Source: Candidatus Rifleibacteriota bacterium (GTDB lineage Bacteria; Muiribacteriota; Ozemobacteria; Ozemobacterales; Ozemobacteraceae). From it: DNA of 47,427 nucleotides. The position numbers and the translations under genes were made by a program. Positions within the stretch are counted from its first letter, which is position 1. Every line of letters begins with the position of its first letter. Below the pieces are notes generated by a model. That model was not told the origin of the DNA. It saw only the letters and a program-made list of their open reading frames with translations, and did not search any database. Location of the stretch: positions 1-47,427 of the forward strand of contig JADFXM010000056.1 in assembly GCA_015233565.1 (NCBI GenBank), read 5' to 3'. Positions 32,877 through 42,761 of this stretch are shown here, piece after piece.

Positions 32877-34040
32877 ATGAAAGTTTCCATTCAAAAGTGT
32901 AAGGACTATTTGTTTCCTGAACTTGAAACTTCCCTGCTGAATCTTATTTCTCCATTTGGATCAATTTCAGGAATATTGCGTGGTAGAAAAAAAGTACTGT
33001 TAAAACCTAACATGCTTTCACCCCAACCACCAGAAAAGGCTATAACAACTCACCCGAAAATAGTCGAATGGCTCTCGCAAAAATTTATTTCGGCGGGAGC
33101 AGAAGTGATGATCGGCGATAGCCCCCCCCTTGCAATTGGGCAAATCGAAAACTACTGGAATAAAACAGGAATGCGCGAAGTTTCAAACAAAACTGGCGCT
33201 CGGCTTGTTTATTTTGAAAAAGAGAAATCAAAAATTATTTCTCTTAACGGGTCAAAGAAAACATTCACAGTTTCTGTTCCGGAATTAATATTCGATCCAG
33301 ATCTTGTCATTGTTAATCTTCCCAAATTCAAAACACACAATTTGACCGTTATCACAGGAGCAATAAAAAACTTTTTCGGGCTATTACCAGGGTTGCAGAA
33401 ACCTAAACTGCATAAGGAATTCCCTTTGCCTTACGATTTTGGAAAAATGATCGCCTCAGTCTCCAATATATTTAAAAATTCCTTTACCATCATGGATGGA
33501 ATTACCGGAATAGATGAAAACGGCCCCACAGGCGGGCGAAAGATTCAACCAGGAATCCTTCTTGCTTCTGAAAGTGCCCTTGCACTTGACCTTGTCTTTT
33601 GTGCCATTGTCGGCCTCGACCCCACTAAAATTCCCGTCCTTCCTGAAGCAAGCAGACAAAATTTTGGTCCTTACACTTTGAGCGAACTTGAACTTTTTGG
33701 AGAAACAATAGAGGAAATTAAATTACACGACTTCCATCTTCCTAAACCTTCGATTGTCTCAAAACTGCCGGGTTCCATGGTGAAACTAGCTCAACGCCTG
33801 CTTAAAGCAAAACCCCGAGTGGATGTTGTAAAATGCATTCGTTGTGGAGCATGCGTCAACGTTTGCCCGGCAAGCGCAATCTTCAGAAAAGCCGATGAAA
33901 TAAAAATCAATCACTCAAAGTGTATCGTATGCTTCTGTTGCACTGAAGTTTGCCCCGTAAATGCCCTTGGAATATCCACTTCCCCGCTTTTGGGAATGTT
34001 AAAAATTGTTAGGGATTTGAAAAAGCGGATTATTTCATAG
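32877..34040 (+). CDS. DUF362 protein with two C-terminal 4Fe-4S clusters
   Basis: 387 residues. The DUF362 domain (about 1-300) has KKVLLKPNMLSPQPPEKAIT, GDSPPLA, IVNLPKFKTHNLTVITGAIK and FTIMDGITGID. Two ferredoxin-type motifs follow near residues 319-365: CIRCGACVNVCP and CIVCFCCTEVCP, both complete for 4Fe-4S binding. DUF362-ferredoxins are frequent in anaerobes; the reaction is not established. It precedes the LPS genes by 8 bp and probably shares their transcript. Confidence 0.85.
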   Translation: MKVSIQKCKDYLFPELETSLLNLISPFGSISGILRGRKKVLLKPNMLSPQPPEKAITTHPKIVEWLSQKFISAGAEVMIGDSPPLAIGQIENYWNKTGMREVSNKTGARLVYFEKEKSKIISLNGSKKTFTVSVPELIFDPDLVIVNLPKFKTHNLTVITGAIKNFFGLLPGLQKPKLHKEFPLPYDFGKMIASVSNIFKNSFTIMDGITGIDENGPTGGRKIQPGILLASESALALDLVFCAIVGLDPTKIPVLPEASRQNFGPYTLSELELFGETIEEIKLHDFHLPKPSIVSKLPGSMVKLAQRLLKAKPRVDVVKCIRCGACVNVCPASAIFRKADEIKINHSKCIVCFCCTEVCPVNALGISTSPLLGMLKIVRDLKKRIIS

Positions 34041-34048
34041 TAATAGTA

Positions 34049-34972
34049 ATGACAGTCATGAAAAATAAATCTTTGAAACAAATGCTTGAAGCCTATCTGC
34101 TGGAAAAACTGATTCACGCCACTCAAATAATGGGGGAAGCAGGCCAGCGGAAAATTGCAGTGTTTTTAAAAATTCTGGCTTTTGATATTCTAAGAATCAG
34201 AAGAACATATGTTATTGAAACTCTTAAAGAGCGGCTTAACATCAGCATTAACGAGGCAAAAAAAATTGCTGAAAAAACATACTTCAACTTTTTTTTCAAT
34301 TCTATTACAATGGCAACATTATCTTTTGGTTCGAAAAATAAACTTTTATCCGCAATTAGGGTTCGGGGATTTGAAAATTTCGCGAAAGCCTATGAAAAAG
34401 GTCGCGGAGTGATAATTTTGAGTGGACATTTTGGATTATGGGAATTGATCCCCCAGTGGTTCAGCGCAAACGGTTATCAAATGACTTCCGTAATTCGAAG
34501 ACAAACCAACTTACAGGTTGATGAAATAATGGAAAGAATGAGAAGAAATCATGGCGCTTTGACTACCGACTCAGGCTACGGAATCAGAGACATCCTAAAG
34601 ACTCTGAAATCCGGAAAACTTCTCGGACTCATGATGGACCAGAATGCAGGAGACAAAGGAATCTTCGTTGACTTTCTTGGAAAACCTGCTTCCACTGTCC
34701 CTGGCCCAGCAATGGTTTCTGCAAAAACTGGAAGTCCACTAGTGTTAGTAATAGTTCAGCCTGGCTCAGATTCAAATATTGATTTCAAAATACTCCCACC
34801 GATCTATCCTGACCAATTTCCCAACAACTCTGAAGGACGTACAATGCTCACAAGTCGTTATACTGATCTTTTTTGTGATATTATTAAAAAAAGACCTGAA
34901 CAATGGTTTTGGCTGCACAGACGCTGGAAGAGTGTGACAAAAAGAAATGAAAATTCTTTACAATCACAATAA
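34049..34972 (+). CDS. Lysophospholipid/lipid A acyltransferase, LpxL/HtrB family
   Basis: 307 residues, LPLAT superfamily. Shows the catalytic H-x4-E in LSGHFGLWE (H127, E132), with SVIRRQTN, LGLMMDQNAGDKGIFVDFLG and WFWLHRRWK, which are typical of late lipid A acyltransferases. Adds a secondary acyl chain to lipid A or a related lipid on the inner leaflet of the inner membrane. Next to a Kdo transferase gene, which strengthens the lipid A role. Starts at 34049 or 34058; neither has a strong Shine-Dalgarno. Confidence 0.88.
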   Translation: MTVMKNKSLKQMLEAYLLEKLIHATQIMGEAGQRKIAVFLKILAFDILRIRRTYVIETLKERLNISINEAKKIAEKTYFNFFFNSITMATLSFGSKNKLLSAIRVRGFENFAKAYEKGRGVIILSGHFGLWELIPQWFSANGYQMTSVIRRQTNLQVDEIMERMRRNHGALTTDSGYGIRDILKTLKSGKLLGLMMDQNAGDKGIFVDFLGKPASTVPGPAMVSAKTGSPLVLVIVQPGSDSNIDFKILPPIYPDQFPNNSEGRTMLTSRYTDLFCDIIKKRPEQWFWLHRRWKSVTKRNENSLQSQ

Positions 34973-35139
34973 TACTTATGTTCAACACCCCCGTGAGGTA
35001 ACAACTTCATTGATTTGTTGCTCAATACTAAGACTAGTACAAACTTCGATATGAAACATAACTTTTGCCTGAGCGCAGACCATCGCACAGTTTTGGCCAA
35101 TGGGATGGAACCAAATTCTCCTATTGGAAAGGATGAGAA

Positions 35140-36420
35140 ATGAACCTCTCTCTCAGTCTTTACAGAAGATTCCTTGCTCTGGTGACTGAAATTTTCGAAT
35201 TATTTCCTCCACGGCGAGTTGATAGGGAAGAAATTATTTTAAGAAAAGGACAATTCATTCCTCAACTCCCAGTCAATCCAGGGACAATATGGGTTCACGG
35301 GGCTTCTTTGGGAGAAACCATCACTCTAAGACCATTTATGAGACAACTGAATAAACGGTTCGGTCCCGAACGAATTCTTGCAACCGCAACTTCCATGGAC
35401 GGACTGAGACAAATAAAACGAGACGCTTACGCCGGACATGCAACCCTCCTTCCTATCGAACTTCCTGAATTATTGGATCCGTTCATTGAATGCATGAAAC
35501 CTTCCATACTTCTAATAAGTGAAACAGAGATCTGGCCATTTCTGGGTTTTTATCTTTCAAAAAAAGGTATCCCCTGCGGAATAATAAATGGACGAATAAA
35601 CCCCAAGACTGTAAAGTTTCTTCAGCTTTTGCATCCACTATTCCAGGATACTTTGCGGAGTTTTTCATTTGTTTTTGCACAATCTCAAGCATATGCTGAA
35701 AGATTTCGAACTCTGGGAATTCCTTCCAAGCGCATTAAAGTTCTTGGAAGTTTTAAATTCGACTTCGAAGATGAAAAGGAAGAAACAGGGCCGATTCTGG
35801 AAAAATTTGGATTAAGCAATGGAAAACCAATTTTTATAGCCGGATCCACGCATGCAGATGAAGAGAAGCAGCTTCTTGATGCTTTCGAAAAATGTAGCTG
35901 CATGCAAAAATTCCAGATTGTTTTTGCCCCAAGGCACCTCGATCGAATCCGGGAAGTAGCCAACCTCCTAACCACAAGGAAAATTGAATTTGTAATGTCT
36001 TCTGAATTGAAAAGACCCCTTAACAATTGCGTTTTATTATTGAACCAACTGGGAATGCTAAGAAAACTTTATTCCGTTTCCAATTTGGTTTTTGTCGGAG
36101 GGAGTTTGATCCCAAGGGGAGGCCACAATATTCTCGAACCAGCCGTCTATTCCATCCCTATAATAAGCGGGCCTCACACAACAAATTTTCCTCAGGAAAT
36201 CCGGCTTCTTAAAAAAATGAACGCCCTGTTTACGGTTGAAAACTCAAACAATCTTTCCCAGCTGATATCCAGTTTTATTTCTGATCGACAGCCTTTTATC
36301 GAATCCGGCAAAAGGGCTCGGAAAGCTTTGGAAACTCTTTCCGGAGCTTCTCAAAGGACACTTGGCATTCTAAACCAAATAGGTCTACTTCCAGACTGGA
36401 AACCAATTACGCAGAATTGA
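35140..36420 (+). CDS. waaA: 3-deoxy-D-manno-octulosonic acid (Kdo) transferase
   Basis: Transfers Kdo from CMP-Kdo to lipid IVA on the inner membrane. 426 residues, family length. Motifs: IWVHGASLGET with the catalytic Glu59, ISETEIWPFL, FAQSQAYAERF, IAGSTHADEEK and the CMP-Kdo binding GGSLIPRGGHNILEPAVY. An N-terminal hydrophobic stretch (LYRRFLALVTEIF) is membrane-associated. A GGATGAG lies just before the ATG. Marks the organism as having LPS or a Kdo-lipid A. Confidence 0.96.
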   Translation: MNLSLSLYRRFLALVTEIFELFPPRRVDREEIILRKGQFIPQLPVNPGTIWVHGASLGETITLRPFMRQLNKRFGPERILATATSMDGLRQIKRDAYAGHATLLPIELPELLDPFIECMKPSILLISETEIWPFLGFYLSKKGIPCGIINGRINPKTVKFLQLLHPLFQDTLRSFSFVFAQSQAYAERFRTLGIPSKRIKVLGSFKFDFEDEKEETGPILEKFGLSNGKPIFIAGSTHADEEKQLLDAFEKCSCMQKFQIVFAPRHLDRIREVANLLTTRKIEFVMSSELKRPLNNCVLLLNQLGMLRKLYSVSNLVFVGGSLIPRGGHNILEPAVYSIPIISGPHTTNFPQEIRLLKKMNALFTVENSNNLSQLISSFISDRQPFIESGKRARKALETLSGASQRTLGILNQIGLLPDWKPITQN

Positions 36421-36698
36421 GCGAATTTTTGAAAACCTTCCAAATTATCAAAATTTTTTGCCAAAATTTAAAAATTGGCTTGTTCCATTTTCAAAAAGTT
36501 TGTGAACACTCATTTCGTAGGTTTATGCCTCTACAAGACAAATCAATGTTAACAGAAGGCTGATGTAAAAAATTGTTTATTCGAAAATTTGACACTCTAG
36601 TTGATGCTCATTTCTGTAGGCAATTTACAGAATTTAATTCTTTTTCATTCCTTCAGTGCCACCAATGTTTAGATGCAATTTATTCTATTCCTGAAGCT

Positions 36699-37694
36699 AT
36701 GGCGACATTTAACAGAAAAAACTCTCAGATAATCATTCGACTTTCAGCTTTGGGTGACATCCTTTTGGCAGTACCGGTTGCGAACAAACTGATTGAGCGA
36801 GATCTTCACCCTGTTTGGGTTATAGGTGGGAAATTCTCCAAAATCGCGCCCTATCTTCCGGGGGAGTTTTACGTTTTAAACAATGGGAAGAATCTCCTGA
36901 AAATCGCTAAAAAACTTAAATCCCTCAAATCAGAAATGGTTCATGAACTCCAGGGTAAACTTTCCAGCCGTTTTCTTGCGGCTATAATCGGCTCTCCGAC
37001 CTCCTTTTTTCAAAAACGCTCAATGACTGAAAATCTGAAGGCCTTTTTCGGATTAGGCCCCTTGCGGGATTCCCATCCGGACCCAGTTTGGAAAAGATAT
37101 TTAAAAGCAGCTTCTCTTCCTTTCGACGACCCTGACCCGTCTCTAAAGATTCCGGAAACCTTATTCAAACAAGGAGAACATCTTTTTAGGGAATTAGCCG
37201 GGGAAAACTCATGTCAAACGGTTCTTCTCCATCCATCGGCTTCCAAGCCCGGAAAAATTTTTCCACCCCTAGCGCTTGAAAAAATTGCCGGCAAATTGGA
37301 CAGACCTCTTGCACTTATTGGAGACAAAGCTGATTCCATGGTTCTGAAAAATTGCGTGGACCTTCGTGGGCGAGTACCACTTGAGTTGCTTCCGATTATT
37401 TTGAAATTGTCTGCCGGCCTTATAACTACTGATTCAGGCCCAATGCATCTTGCCAGGGCGGTTGGAACCAAATTCGCCGCTTTTTTTTTCCAGACAGATC
37501 CTTCCCTTGGATTTTCGCCAATTCCAGGAAAAAATCATCTTGTTTTTTCAAGAAATCTTCAATGCAAACCTTGCAGTCTTCACGGACAAAGGATTCAGTG
37601 CCCCGAAAAGACCTGGGATTGCAGAAAACTCGAATGGGATAAAATTGCGAATGAACTTTCATCTTTTTTCGGTTCGATTTATGGGGGCACTTAA
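36699..37694 (+). CDS. Glycosyltransferase family 9 (heptosyltransferase-like)
   Basis: 331 residues from ATG 36699, where homology begins (IIIRLSALGDILLAVPVANKL, the GT9 signature). A frame extends upstream to TTG 36573 without family similarity. Further matches: VHELQGKLSSRFLA, LLHPSASKPGKIFPP and the sugar-nucleotide site LITTDSGPMHLARAVGTK. Probably adds heptose (or another sugar) to the LPS core; the donor cannot be assigned. The C-terminal CKPCSLHGQRIQCPEKTWDC contains four Cys, common in this family. Confidence 0.88.
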   Translation: MATFNRKNSQIIIRLSALGDILLAVPVANKLIERDLHPVWVIGGKFSKIAPYLPGEFYVLNNGKNLLKIAKKLKSLKSEMVHELQGKLSSRFLAAIIGSPTSFFQKRSMTENLKAFFGLGPLRDSHPDPVWKRYLKAASLPFDDPDPSLKIPETLFKQGEHLFRELAGENSCQTVLLHPSASKPGKIFPPLALEKIAGKLDRPLALIGDKADSMVLKNCVDLRGRVPLELLPIILKLSAGLITTDSGPMHLARAVGTKFAAFFFQTDPSLGFSPIPGKNHLVFSRNLQCKPCSLHGQRIQCPEKTWDCRKLEWDKIANELSSFFGSIYGGT

Positions 37695-37797
37695 TTCATT
37701 GATCTGCTTTAAAACTAACAATGCCATCCCTTAGAATTGCATGAATTGAGAAGATACAAATGCTCTTACTGTCTTAAATACTTTCAGGAGGTTGAGA

Positions 37798-38706
37798 ATG
37801 ACAAAAATTCTTGTCTCAGGATTAATTAATATTGAAAACACCCTTCAAATCGAAAAATTTCCGATTGATTATTTTCCGGTTTGCTACCCATTTTTCGGTG
37901 TTTCAAGCAGTGTTTCCGGGGTTGGATTCAATGTCGCTTCTGCATTAAACTACCTTGGGGACGAAGTTAAATTTGTCTCTATGCTGGGAAAAGACTTTCT
38001 CGGTAAAAGTGCCCGTTCATTTTTGAAGTCAACAGGAATTGATGATCGCTTTATTTCTCCCTGTCTCAAGGAAACTCCGCAATCAGTAATTCTTTATGAC
38101 AAATCAGGAAAACGACAAATTCACGTGGATCTCAAAAACATTCAGGAAACTGAATATCCGGAAGGTAACTTTGAAAAAGCAGCAAAAAGAATTGAATTGG
38201 CTGTTCTGTGCAACATAAATTTTTCGCGCAAATTCCTTCCACTGATAAAACAACGCAATATTCCGATTGCATGTGATGTTCACGCGATTTCATCCATTGA
38301 AGACAAGTACAATTTGGATTTCATGAGCTATGCCGATATTCTTTTTTGCAGCGATGAACTGCTTCCCTGCTCTCCAGAGAACTGGAGTGAACAGGTAATT
38401 AACCGCTATGGGAAAAAAATTGTTATTGTCGGTTGTGGAGCCAAAGGAGCTTGGCTTACTGATCCTAATTGCGATAAACGCTTGATGATTCCAGCAATTT
38501 ACACCCGGCCTATCGTGAATACCATTGGCGCAGGAGATGCTCTATTTTCCTCATTTATTCATTTTTTTGCAAAAACCAATGATTCAGAGAATTCTTTGAA
38601 GAAAGCCATCCTCTTTGCTTCTTATAAAATTGGGGAAAAAGGCGCAGCGGCGGGATTTTTGTCTGAGAAACAACTGGCAAAATTAGCTAAATGCCACAAA
38701 TCTTAA
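37798..38706 (+). CDS. PfkB-family carbohydrate kinase
   Basis: 302 residues, ribokinase fold. An AGGAGG 6 nt upstream sets ATG 37798. Motifs: VSGVGFNVASALNYLG (substrate-binding Gly-Gly-like segment), SMLGKDFLGK, and NTIGAGDALFSSF, which holds the anion hole and catalytic Asp. The substrate could be ribose, adenosine, fructose or a heptose phosphate; sequence alone does not decide. It follows the GT9 gene by about 100 bp. Confidence 0.85.
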   Translation: MTKILVSGLINIENTLQIEKFPIDYFPVCYPFFGVSSSVSGVGFNVASALNYLGDEVKFVSMLGKDFLGKSARSFLKSTGIDDRFISPCLKETPQSVILYDKSGKRQIHVDLKNIQETEYPEGNFEKAAKRIELAVLCNINFSRKFLPLIKQRNIPIACDVHAISSIEDKYNLDFMSYADILFCSDELLPCSPENWSEQVINRYGKKIVIVGCGAKGAWLTDPNCDKRLMIPAIYTRPIVNTIGAGDALFSSFIHFFAKTNDSENSLKKAILFASYKIGEKGAAAGFLSEKQLAKLAKCHKS

Positions 38707-39000
38707 TGGAGGAATCACAAAATCAAATGTTTCACAGATTGCCGACACAGATTTCATGGGCAGTAGAAACCGCCGAGAAGTTTATTTACACAATTTTGAG
38801 TTTGACTTATTCTCTGAAAATTGGCGTAATAATAGCTTGTTCGCTAAATAACATTTCAATAGAGAACATTATCGAAAAGCTCTATGCTTAGAAGAAGCAC
38901 GCTCCTTCTGAGCGGGGATTGTCGTACAAGACATTTTTTTCGAGTTGCATAGCCAGGCTAATTAGAGAACGTCATACTAAATACATTGGAGAGCGCCAGT

Positions 39001-39849
39001 ATGAAAATACCATTATGGAGAAGGATTATTAACATCGTTTTAATTTTCGTCTGTTTTGCAATTTTAGTTTTTTCCCTTCAGAATAGCATTATTTTTCATC
39101 CGTACAAACTTTCTGCACCTCCCGAATTGCCAAAAAGTACAGGGTTGAACTGGGAACATCATGTTTTCAAAAATGACAAAGGGAACAATATTTCCGCAGT
39201 TTTTGTAAGGCATCAAAATTCTACTGAATCCGCATCTTTACCAGTGATTTTATTCTCGCACGGAAATGCGGGAAATGTAACACATCGATTTGGAAAAATG
39301 CTTATTATTGCTAGCCTCCCTGTCGATATTTTTGCCTTTGACTATCGAGGTTTCGGTTTCAGTGAAGGCTCTCCTTCTGTGGAAGGCACAATTAACGACG
39401 GCTTGTCAACTCTTAAATTTTTGAAAGAAAAATTCGGAATCGATTCTGATAAAGTAATACTTTATGGAGAATCAATTGGAACCGGCGTTTCCGTTTCACT
39501 AGCGCAAAGAATCGGCTGGAAAATAGCTGGCCTCGTCCTTGAATCTGGTTTCAGTTCACTTAAAGCACGGGCAGCGGTGAAAATTCCAGTTATCGGTCCG
39601 CTAATTCTCACGCAGAATTATCCATCTGATACTCTTTTGAAAGAGTACAATGGTCCTTTGCTGGTTATTCATTCTAAAGCCGATGACGTTAACCCATTTT
39701 CAGATGGTGAAGTTTTGTTTAATGTCTGTCCATCTAAATCCAAATACCTTGCGGCATTTGAAAAATACGGCCATAACGACCCTATGAGCGAGGATCCAGG
39801 TTATACCAAAGCGTGGAGTGAATTTTTGAAAGTTCTTTCGAGCTCTTGA
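39001..39849 (+). CDS. Membrane-anchored alpha/beta hydrolase
   Basis: 282 residues from ATG 39001 (GGAG 10 nt upstream). One N-terminal membrane segment (IINIVLIFVCFAILVF), then the BEM46/YqkD-like alpha/beta hydrolase fold: SHGNAGNVTHRF (oxyanion loop), DYRGFGFSEGSPSVEG, nucleophile Ser in GESIGTG, Asp in HSKADDVNPF and His in KYGHNDP, a complete triad. Substrate unknown. Confidence 0.87.
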   Translation: MKIPLWRRIINIVLIFVCFAILVFSLQNSIIFHPYKLSAPPELPKSTGLNWEHHVFKNDKGNNISAVFVRHQNSTESASLPVILFSHGNAGNVTHRFGKMLIIASLPVDIFAFDYRGFGFSEGSPSVEGTINDGLSTLKFLKEKFGIDSDKVILYGESIGTGVSVSLAQRIGWKIAGLVLESGFSSLKARAAVKIPVIGPLILTQNYPSDTLLKEYNGPLLVIHSKADDVNPFSDGEVLFNVCPSKSKYLAAFEKYGHNDPMSEDPGYTKAWSEFLKVLSSS

Positions 39850-39946
39850 AGTTAAATAACCCCACTGCTGTATTTAGGCATCCCAATACTTTGACAGAAA
39901 GCGCCTCACAATTGCACCAAACCTCGAAGTATTGAGAAATTGCCAA

Positions 39947-39985
39947 TTAAAAAGAGGCTTTTGGCTTATAAAGCCAAAAGCCTCT
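39947..39985 (-). terminator. Strong intrinsic terminator
   Basis: 15-bp perfect arms (AGAGGCTTTTGGCTT and AAGCCAAAAGCCTCT) around a 3-nt loop, followed on the - strand by TTTTTAATT. It ends the small secreted-protein gene at 40032. Confidence 0.92.
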
Positions 39986-40031
39986 CCGGAAACTTGCGAA
40001 CGAACTCCCTCTGAAAGGGTATTCGAGAAAC

Positions 40032-40409
40032 TTACTTCTTTCCTTCTGTTGATTGTTTCATTGCTTCTTCAACAGCTTTTTTGAAAGCATCCTGTGCGGA
40101 TTTTTTAACGGCTTCGATTACTGCATCAGCAAACTTCTCGTCCTTAAGAACTTTTAAAGTGACTTCACGAACTTCTTTGTCCATTATTTCATCAAGTTCT
40201 TTTTCAGATTTCTGACCCACTTGAGGAATAAGCTCCAAAGCCTTATTAGTTGACTGAAGAATGGCTTTTTCCATTATTTTGGAAAGTAGATTAATAGAAT
40301 TATCTATTGCCGTTTTTGCCTCAGGAGAAATCTCCTCTTTTGAAGCCGCTGATAATGCAAAAACCAAAACCGCCACCACTAAAAAAAGGCCAATACCGAT
40401 TTTCTTCAT
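40032..40409 (-). CDS. Small exported helical protein, unknown
   Basis: 125 residues. Signal peptide KKIGIGLFLVVAVLVFALSA, then an almost entirely helical, charged body (KTAIDNSINLLSKIMEKAIL, FADAVIEAVKKSAQDAF) ending MKQSTEGKK. GGAGGGTGAG directly before ATG 40409 fixes the start, against an upstream ATG at 40430. A periplasmic helical or coiled-coil protein; no family recognised. Monocistronic, with its own terminator. Confidence 0.78.
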   Translation of the reverse strand: MKKIGIGLFLVVAVLVFALSAASKEEISPEAKTAIDNSINLLSKIMEKAILQSTNKALELIPQVGQKSEKELDEIMDKEVREVTLKVLKDEKFADAVIEAVKKSAQDAFKKAVEEAMKQSTEGKK

Positions 40410-40572
40410 CTCACCCTCCAGGTTTTCCAAAATTTTTAGAACAAATGGAATTTAAGTAGATATCAGAATCAAAGTCAAGGGAATTTTTCCAAGGAAAAAA
40501 GCACCATTTCAATAAATGATGCCTGGAGCATAATCCTGAATTAAAACAGTAATCCGCACAACTCTTCAGGTT

Positions 40573-40860
40573 CTATTCCCGAACCTGAAAATCGGAATGC
40601 CTGAATTCCTGAATTTCCACATCTTCGACAAATTCAAGTTCAGTTATATGAGAAAAAGAAGGTCCTGTTCTTAGCAATCCGACCATTTCTTCAACGGCAT
40701 CTCTAGGTCCTTCGACCACCGTTTCAACACTCTCGTCATATCGATTTTTCACCCAGCCAAATAACTTCAATTTTTGTGCATTTCGACGAGCAAAAGCCCT
40801 GTAACCCACATCCTGAACTTCACCTTTAATAATTAAATGTACTCTGCGAATTTTTTCCAT
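40573..40860 (-). CDS. acyP: Acylphosphatase
   Basis: Hydrolyses acyl phosphates. 95 residues with the two catalytic residues in place: Arg21 in GEVQDVGYRAFARR and Asn39 in GWVKNR, plus VETVVEGPRDAVEEMV. It lies 17 bp after the primase-like gene on the same strand. Confidence 0.93.
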   Translation of the reverse strand: MEKIRRVHLIIKGEVQDVGYRAFARRNAQKLKLFGWVKNRYDESVETVVEGPRDAVEEMVGLLRTGPSFSHITELEFVEDVEIQEFRHSDFQVRE

Positions 40861-40877
40861 AGTTTACCTTTCCATTT

Positions 40878-42761
40878 TCACGCCCTTGAAAGAGGAATCG
40901 AGGGCCCTTCAAAAAATCTAAACAAATCACGCTGATAATAATAAAGAATGACCTGTCTGTACCCGTTCCTTGCATGCAAAATTCTAAGCAAGGAATAAGT
41001 ATCAAATCTTCGCTTATCTCCGGATGCTTTTTGAAATCCGGCTTCTATCTTTTGAACAACCGCCGGGTCAACCTTTCCCTGAGCAAATGTCAAAAACTTC
41101 TGCAAGTTAGTCTTTTCACTTTGCATCGTGAATATCGAATCTGCAAATCTTTGAGCCAGGGCAAGAAAATCAAGATCAGCGTTTTCTATTACACTTATTC
41201 TTTGTGAAACCTGATTTTCTGAATGTATGGCAACAAAGATCGCAAAATCATTTGAATTTGCGCTGGATCTAAGTTCACTCAAGAACTCAGAAGTCACTGA
41301 TGCCTTTGGTAGCCCTTCCAGAAAAATCAGAGTTTTCTTGCCAGAAGGAAGCAGTTTGGTTAATTCAACAACCTGAGAAAAATTCAAAGGATCAATATTA
41401 CTTTCGATGCCTCTAAAAAATAGGTTTTTGGGAAAAGTCTCCAGAGTTTCCGTTAATGATTCCCCTACTTTCTTCTTCAATTCTGCGCTTTCATTCCCGG
41501 GAATCCCGATTTTGGCGATATAATCAGTAGGGGAAATCTTCTTTAATTTTGCAAGAAGCCGGACCCCAAATTCTCTTTGAGTTTGCTCCCTGGAAATGAA
41601 AAGAAGGTTATACCTCTGAATGAATGAAAGTGCAAGGGAAATAAGAAAAGAGAACTTCCCTTCTTCACGATTTCCAAAAAAAACGTTAAGCGACTTATTT
41701 GAAAAGCCACCCCCAAGCGATTTGTTAAGCTCTTGAAAAGTCGCTGGGAGAATATTTTCAGAAATCGGAAAATCCTGGATGGTACTTTGAATATCTGAAA
41801 GAAAATTTTTGAACCCCCCTTCACTATTAGGTAATCCAGTGCTAGGAGCTGAAACAGTCGATTCTCTTTCTATGATATCAAGCTTTTCAACGGCTTCTAC
41901 AAGTTTAGGCGCTGCTTCAAAATTACTTTCCAAAAACTTCTGCCACGATTTAATTTCCTTGGAACATTCCTCGGAAGTTCTTTTTTTCCCACAGTAATCG
42001 GAAAAAGCTGCGGGACCATATGCGAAATGCGATTGTCCAACTTCGACTTTTGGTCTGTGAAGCCTGGAATGAAGCGTTCCAGGAAGAAGAATTTCGGAAT
42101 CAAAATTCAAATTTTCCATGACAACTGTTTTATTCCAAGTTTTCAAATATTTCCGATCAATTCTTTTTATTCCAGCAATTTTTATTAGTAGTGCCCGATA
42201 AATTTTGGGAAGATCGACAGAATCTTCGATTCCAAAAACTGAAGAATGCACTTCAATACTGATTTCATCAGGAGTGGCAAAAATTTTGACAGCATCATTG
42301 GGAACACCCAAAGACTTGAGTGAATCAATCGTTTTAACTGTATTGTCATAGACGTTTTGAAATCCAAAAACTTCAGTGTTCGGACGAAATTGGCGGCCAT
42401 CTATCAGAATGAAAGTCTTTTCACGACTTAAAAGTCCTTCCAGCTCCGCACGAGATGGCAATTCGGGGAGTTTCCTTCCTTCTACTTCCAATGCAACAGT
42501 TTGAGCTTCATATGCGCATTCTTCAAATAAAAAATCACTGGCAAATCTTATGCGATGGGCAACCGAAAATGGGCCGGAAAGGAGGAGCTTTCGGGCCTTG
42601 TACAATTCAAAAGCTTCTTCAGTTTTCAAACAGGAAACAAAATAAGGAAATCTTGCCAAGCCTTCCGGATGCGCTTTCAACTGCTCCGAAAGTTGTTTGA
42701 ATTGAATAATCTCAGCTTTCCCGGTTATTCCCGGGTAGGTGATCAAAATACATTTGTTCAT
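40878..42761 (-). CDS. Primase-like (AEP) plus RecA-like ATPase protein, both apparently degenerate
   Basis: 627 residues, not clearly recognised. The first 250 residues resemble an archaeo-eukaryotic primase: KTFILIDGRQF where a DxD strand is expected, AVKIFATPDEISIEVHSSVFG where S/GGxGxH is expected, and LLPGTLHSRLHRPKVEVG, like the lRlPgSlHpKtG motif. The catalytic Asp pair is not obvious. Residues 335-540 resemble DnaB/KaiC-type RecA folds: ATFQELNKSLGGGFSNKSLN leads to a P-loop position that reads GNREEGKFS (363-371), missing the usual GKT/S pattern, and LLFISREQTQREFGVRLLAK matches the next strand and helix; KKTLIFLEGL may be Walker B. So both catalytic sites look altered. It overlaps the alkaline phosphatase gene by 4 bp (ATGA), which is an odd pairing. 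The assignment is tentative. Confidence 0.5.
   Translation of the reverse strand: MNKCILITYPGITGKAEIIQFKQLSEQLKAHPEGLARFPYFVSCLKTEEAFELYKARKLLLSGPFSVAHRIRFASDFLFEECAYEAQTVALEVEGRKLPELPSRAELEGLLSREKTFILIDGRQFRPNTEVFGFQNVYDNTVKTIDSLKSLGVPNDAVKIFATPDEISIEVHSSVFGIEDSVDLPKIYRALLIKIAGIKRIDRKYLKTWNKTVVMENLNFDSEILLPGTLHSRLHRPKVEVGQSHFAYGPAAFSDYCGKKRTSEECSKEIKSWQKFLESNFEAAPKLVEAVEKLDIIERESTVSAPSTGLPNSEGGFKNFLSDIQSTIQDFPISENILPATFQELNKSLGGGFSNKSLNVFFGNREEGKFSFLISLALSFIQRYNLLFISREQTQREFGVRLLAKLKKISPTDYIAKIGIPGNESAELKKKVGESLTETLETFPKNLFFRGIESNIDPLNFSQVVELTKLLPSGKKTLIFLEGLPKASVTSEFLSELRSSANSNDFAIFVAIHSENQVSQRISVIENADLDFLALAQRFADSIFTMQSEKTNLQKFLTFAQGKVDPAVVQKIEAGFQKASGDKRRFDTYSLLRILHARNGYRQVILYYYQRDLFRFFEGPSIPLSRA

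Noticed and set aside
32672..32902. 76-codon + strand frame before the DUF362 gene
   Set aside because: No ribosome binding site, AT-rich composition, overlaps the real gene start.
38691..38891. 66-codon + strand frame after the PfkB gene
   Set aside because: A GGAGG lies inside it, but the product has no family look and the frame begins within the previous gene; probably chance.
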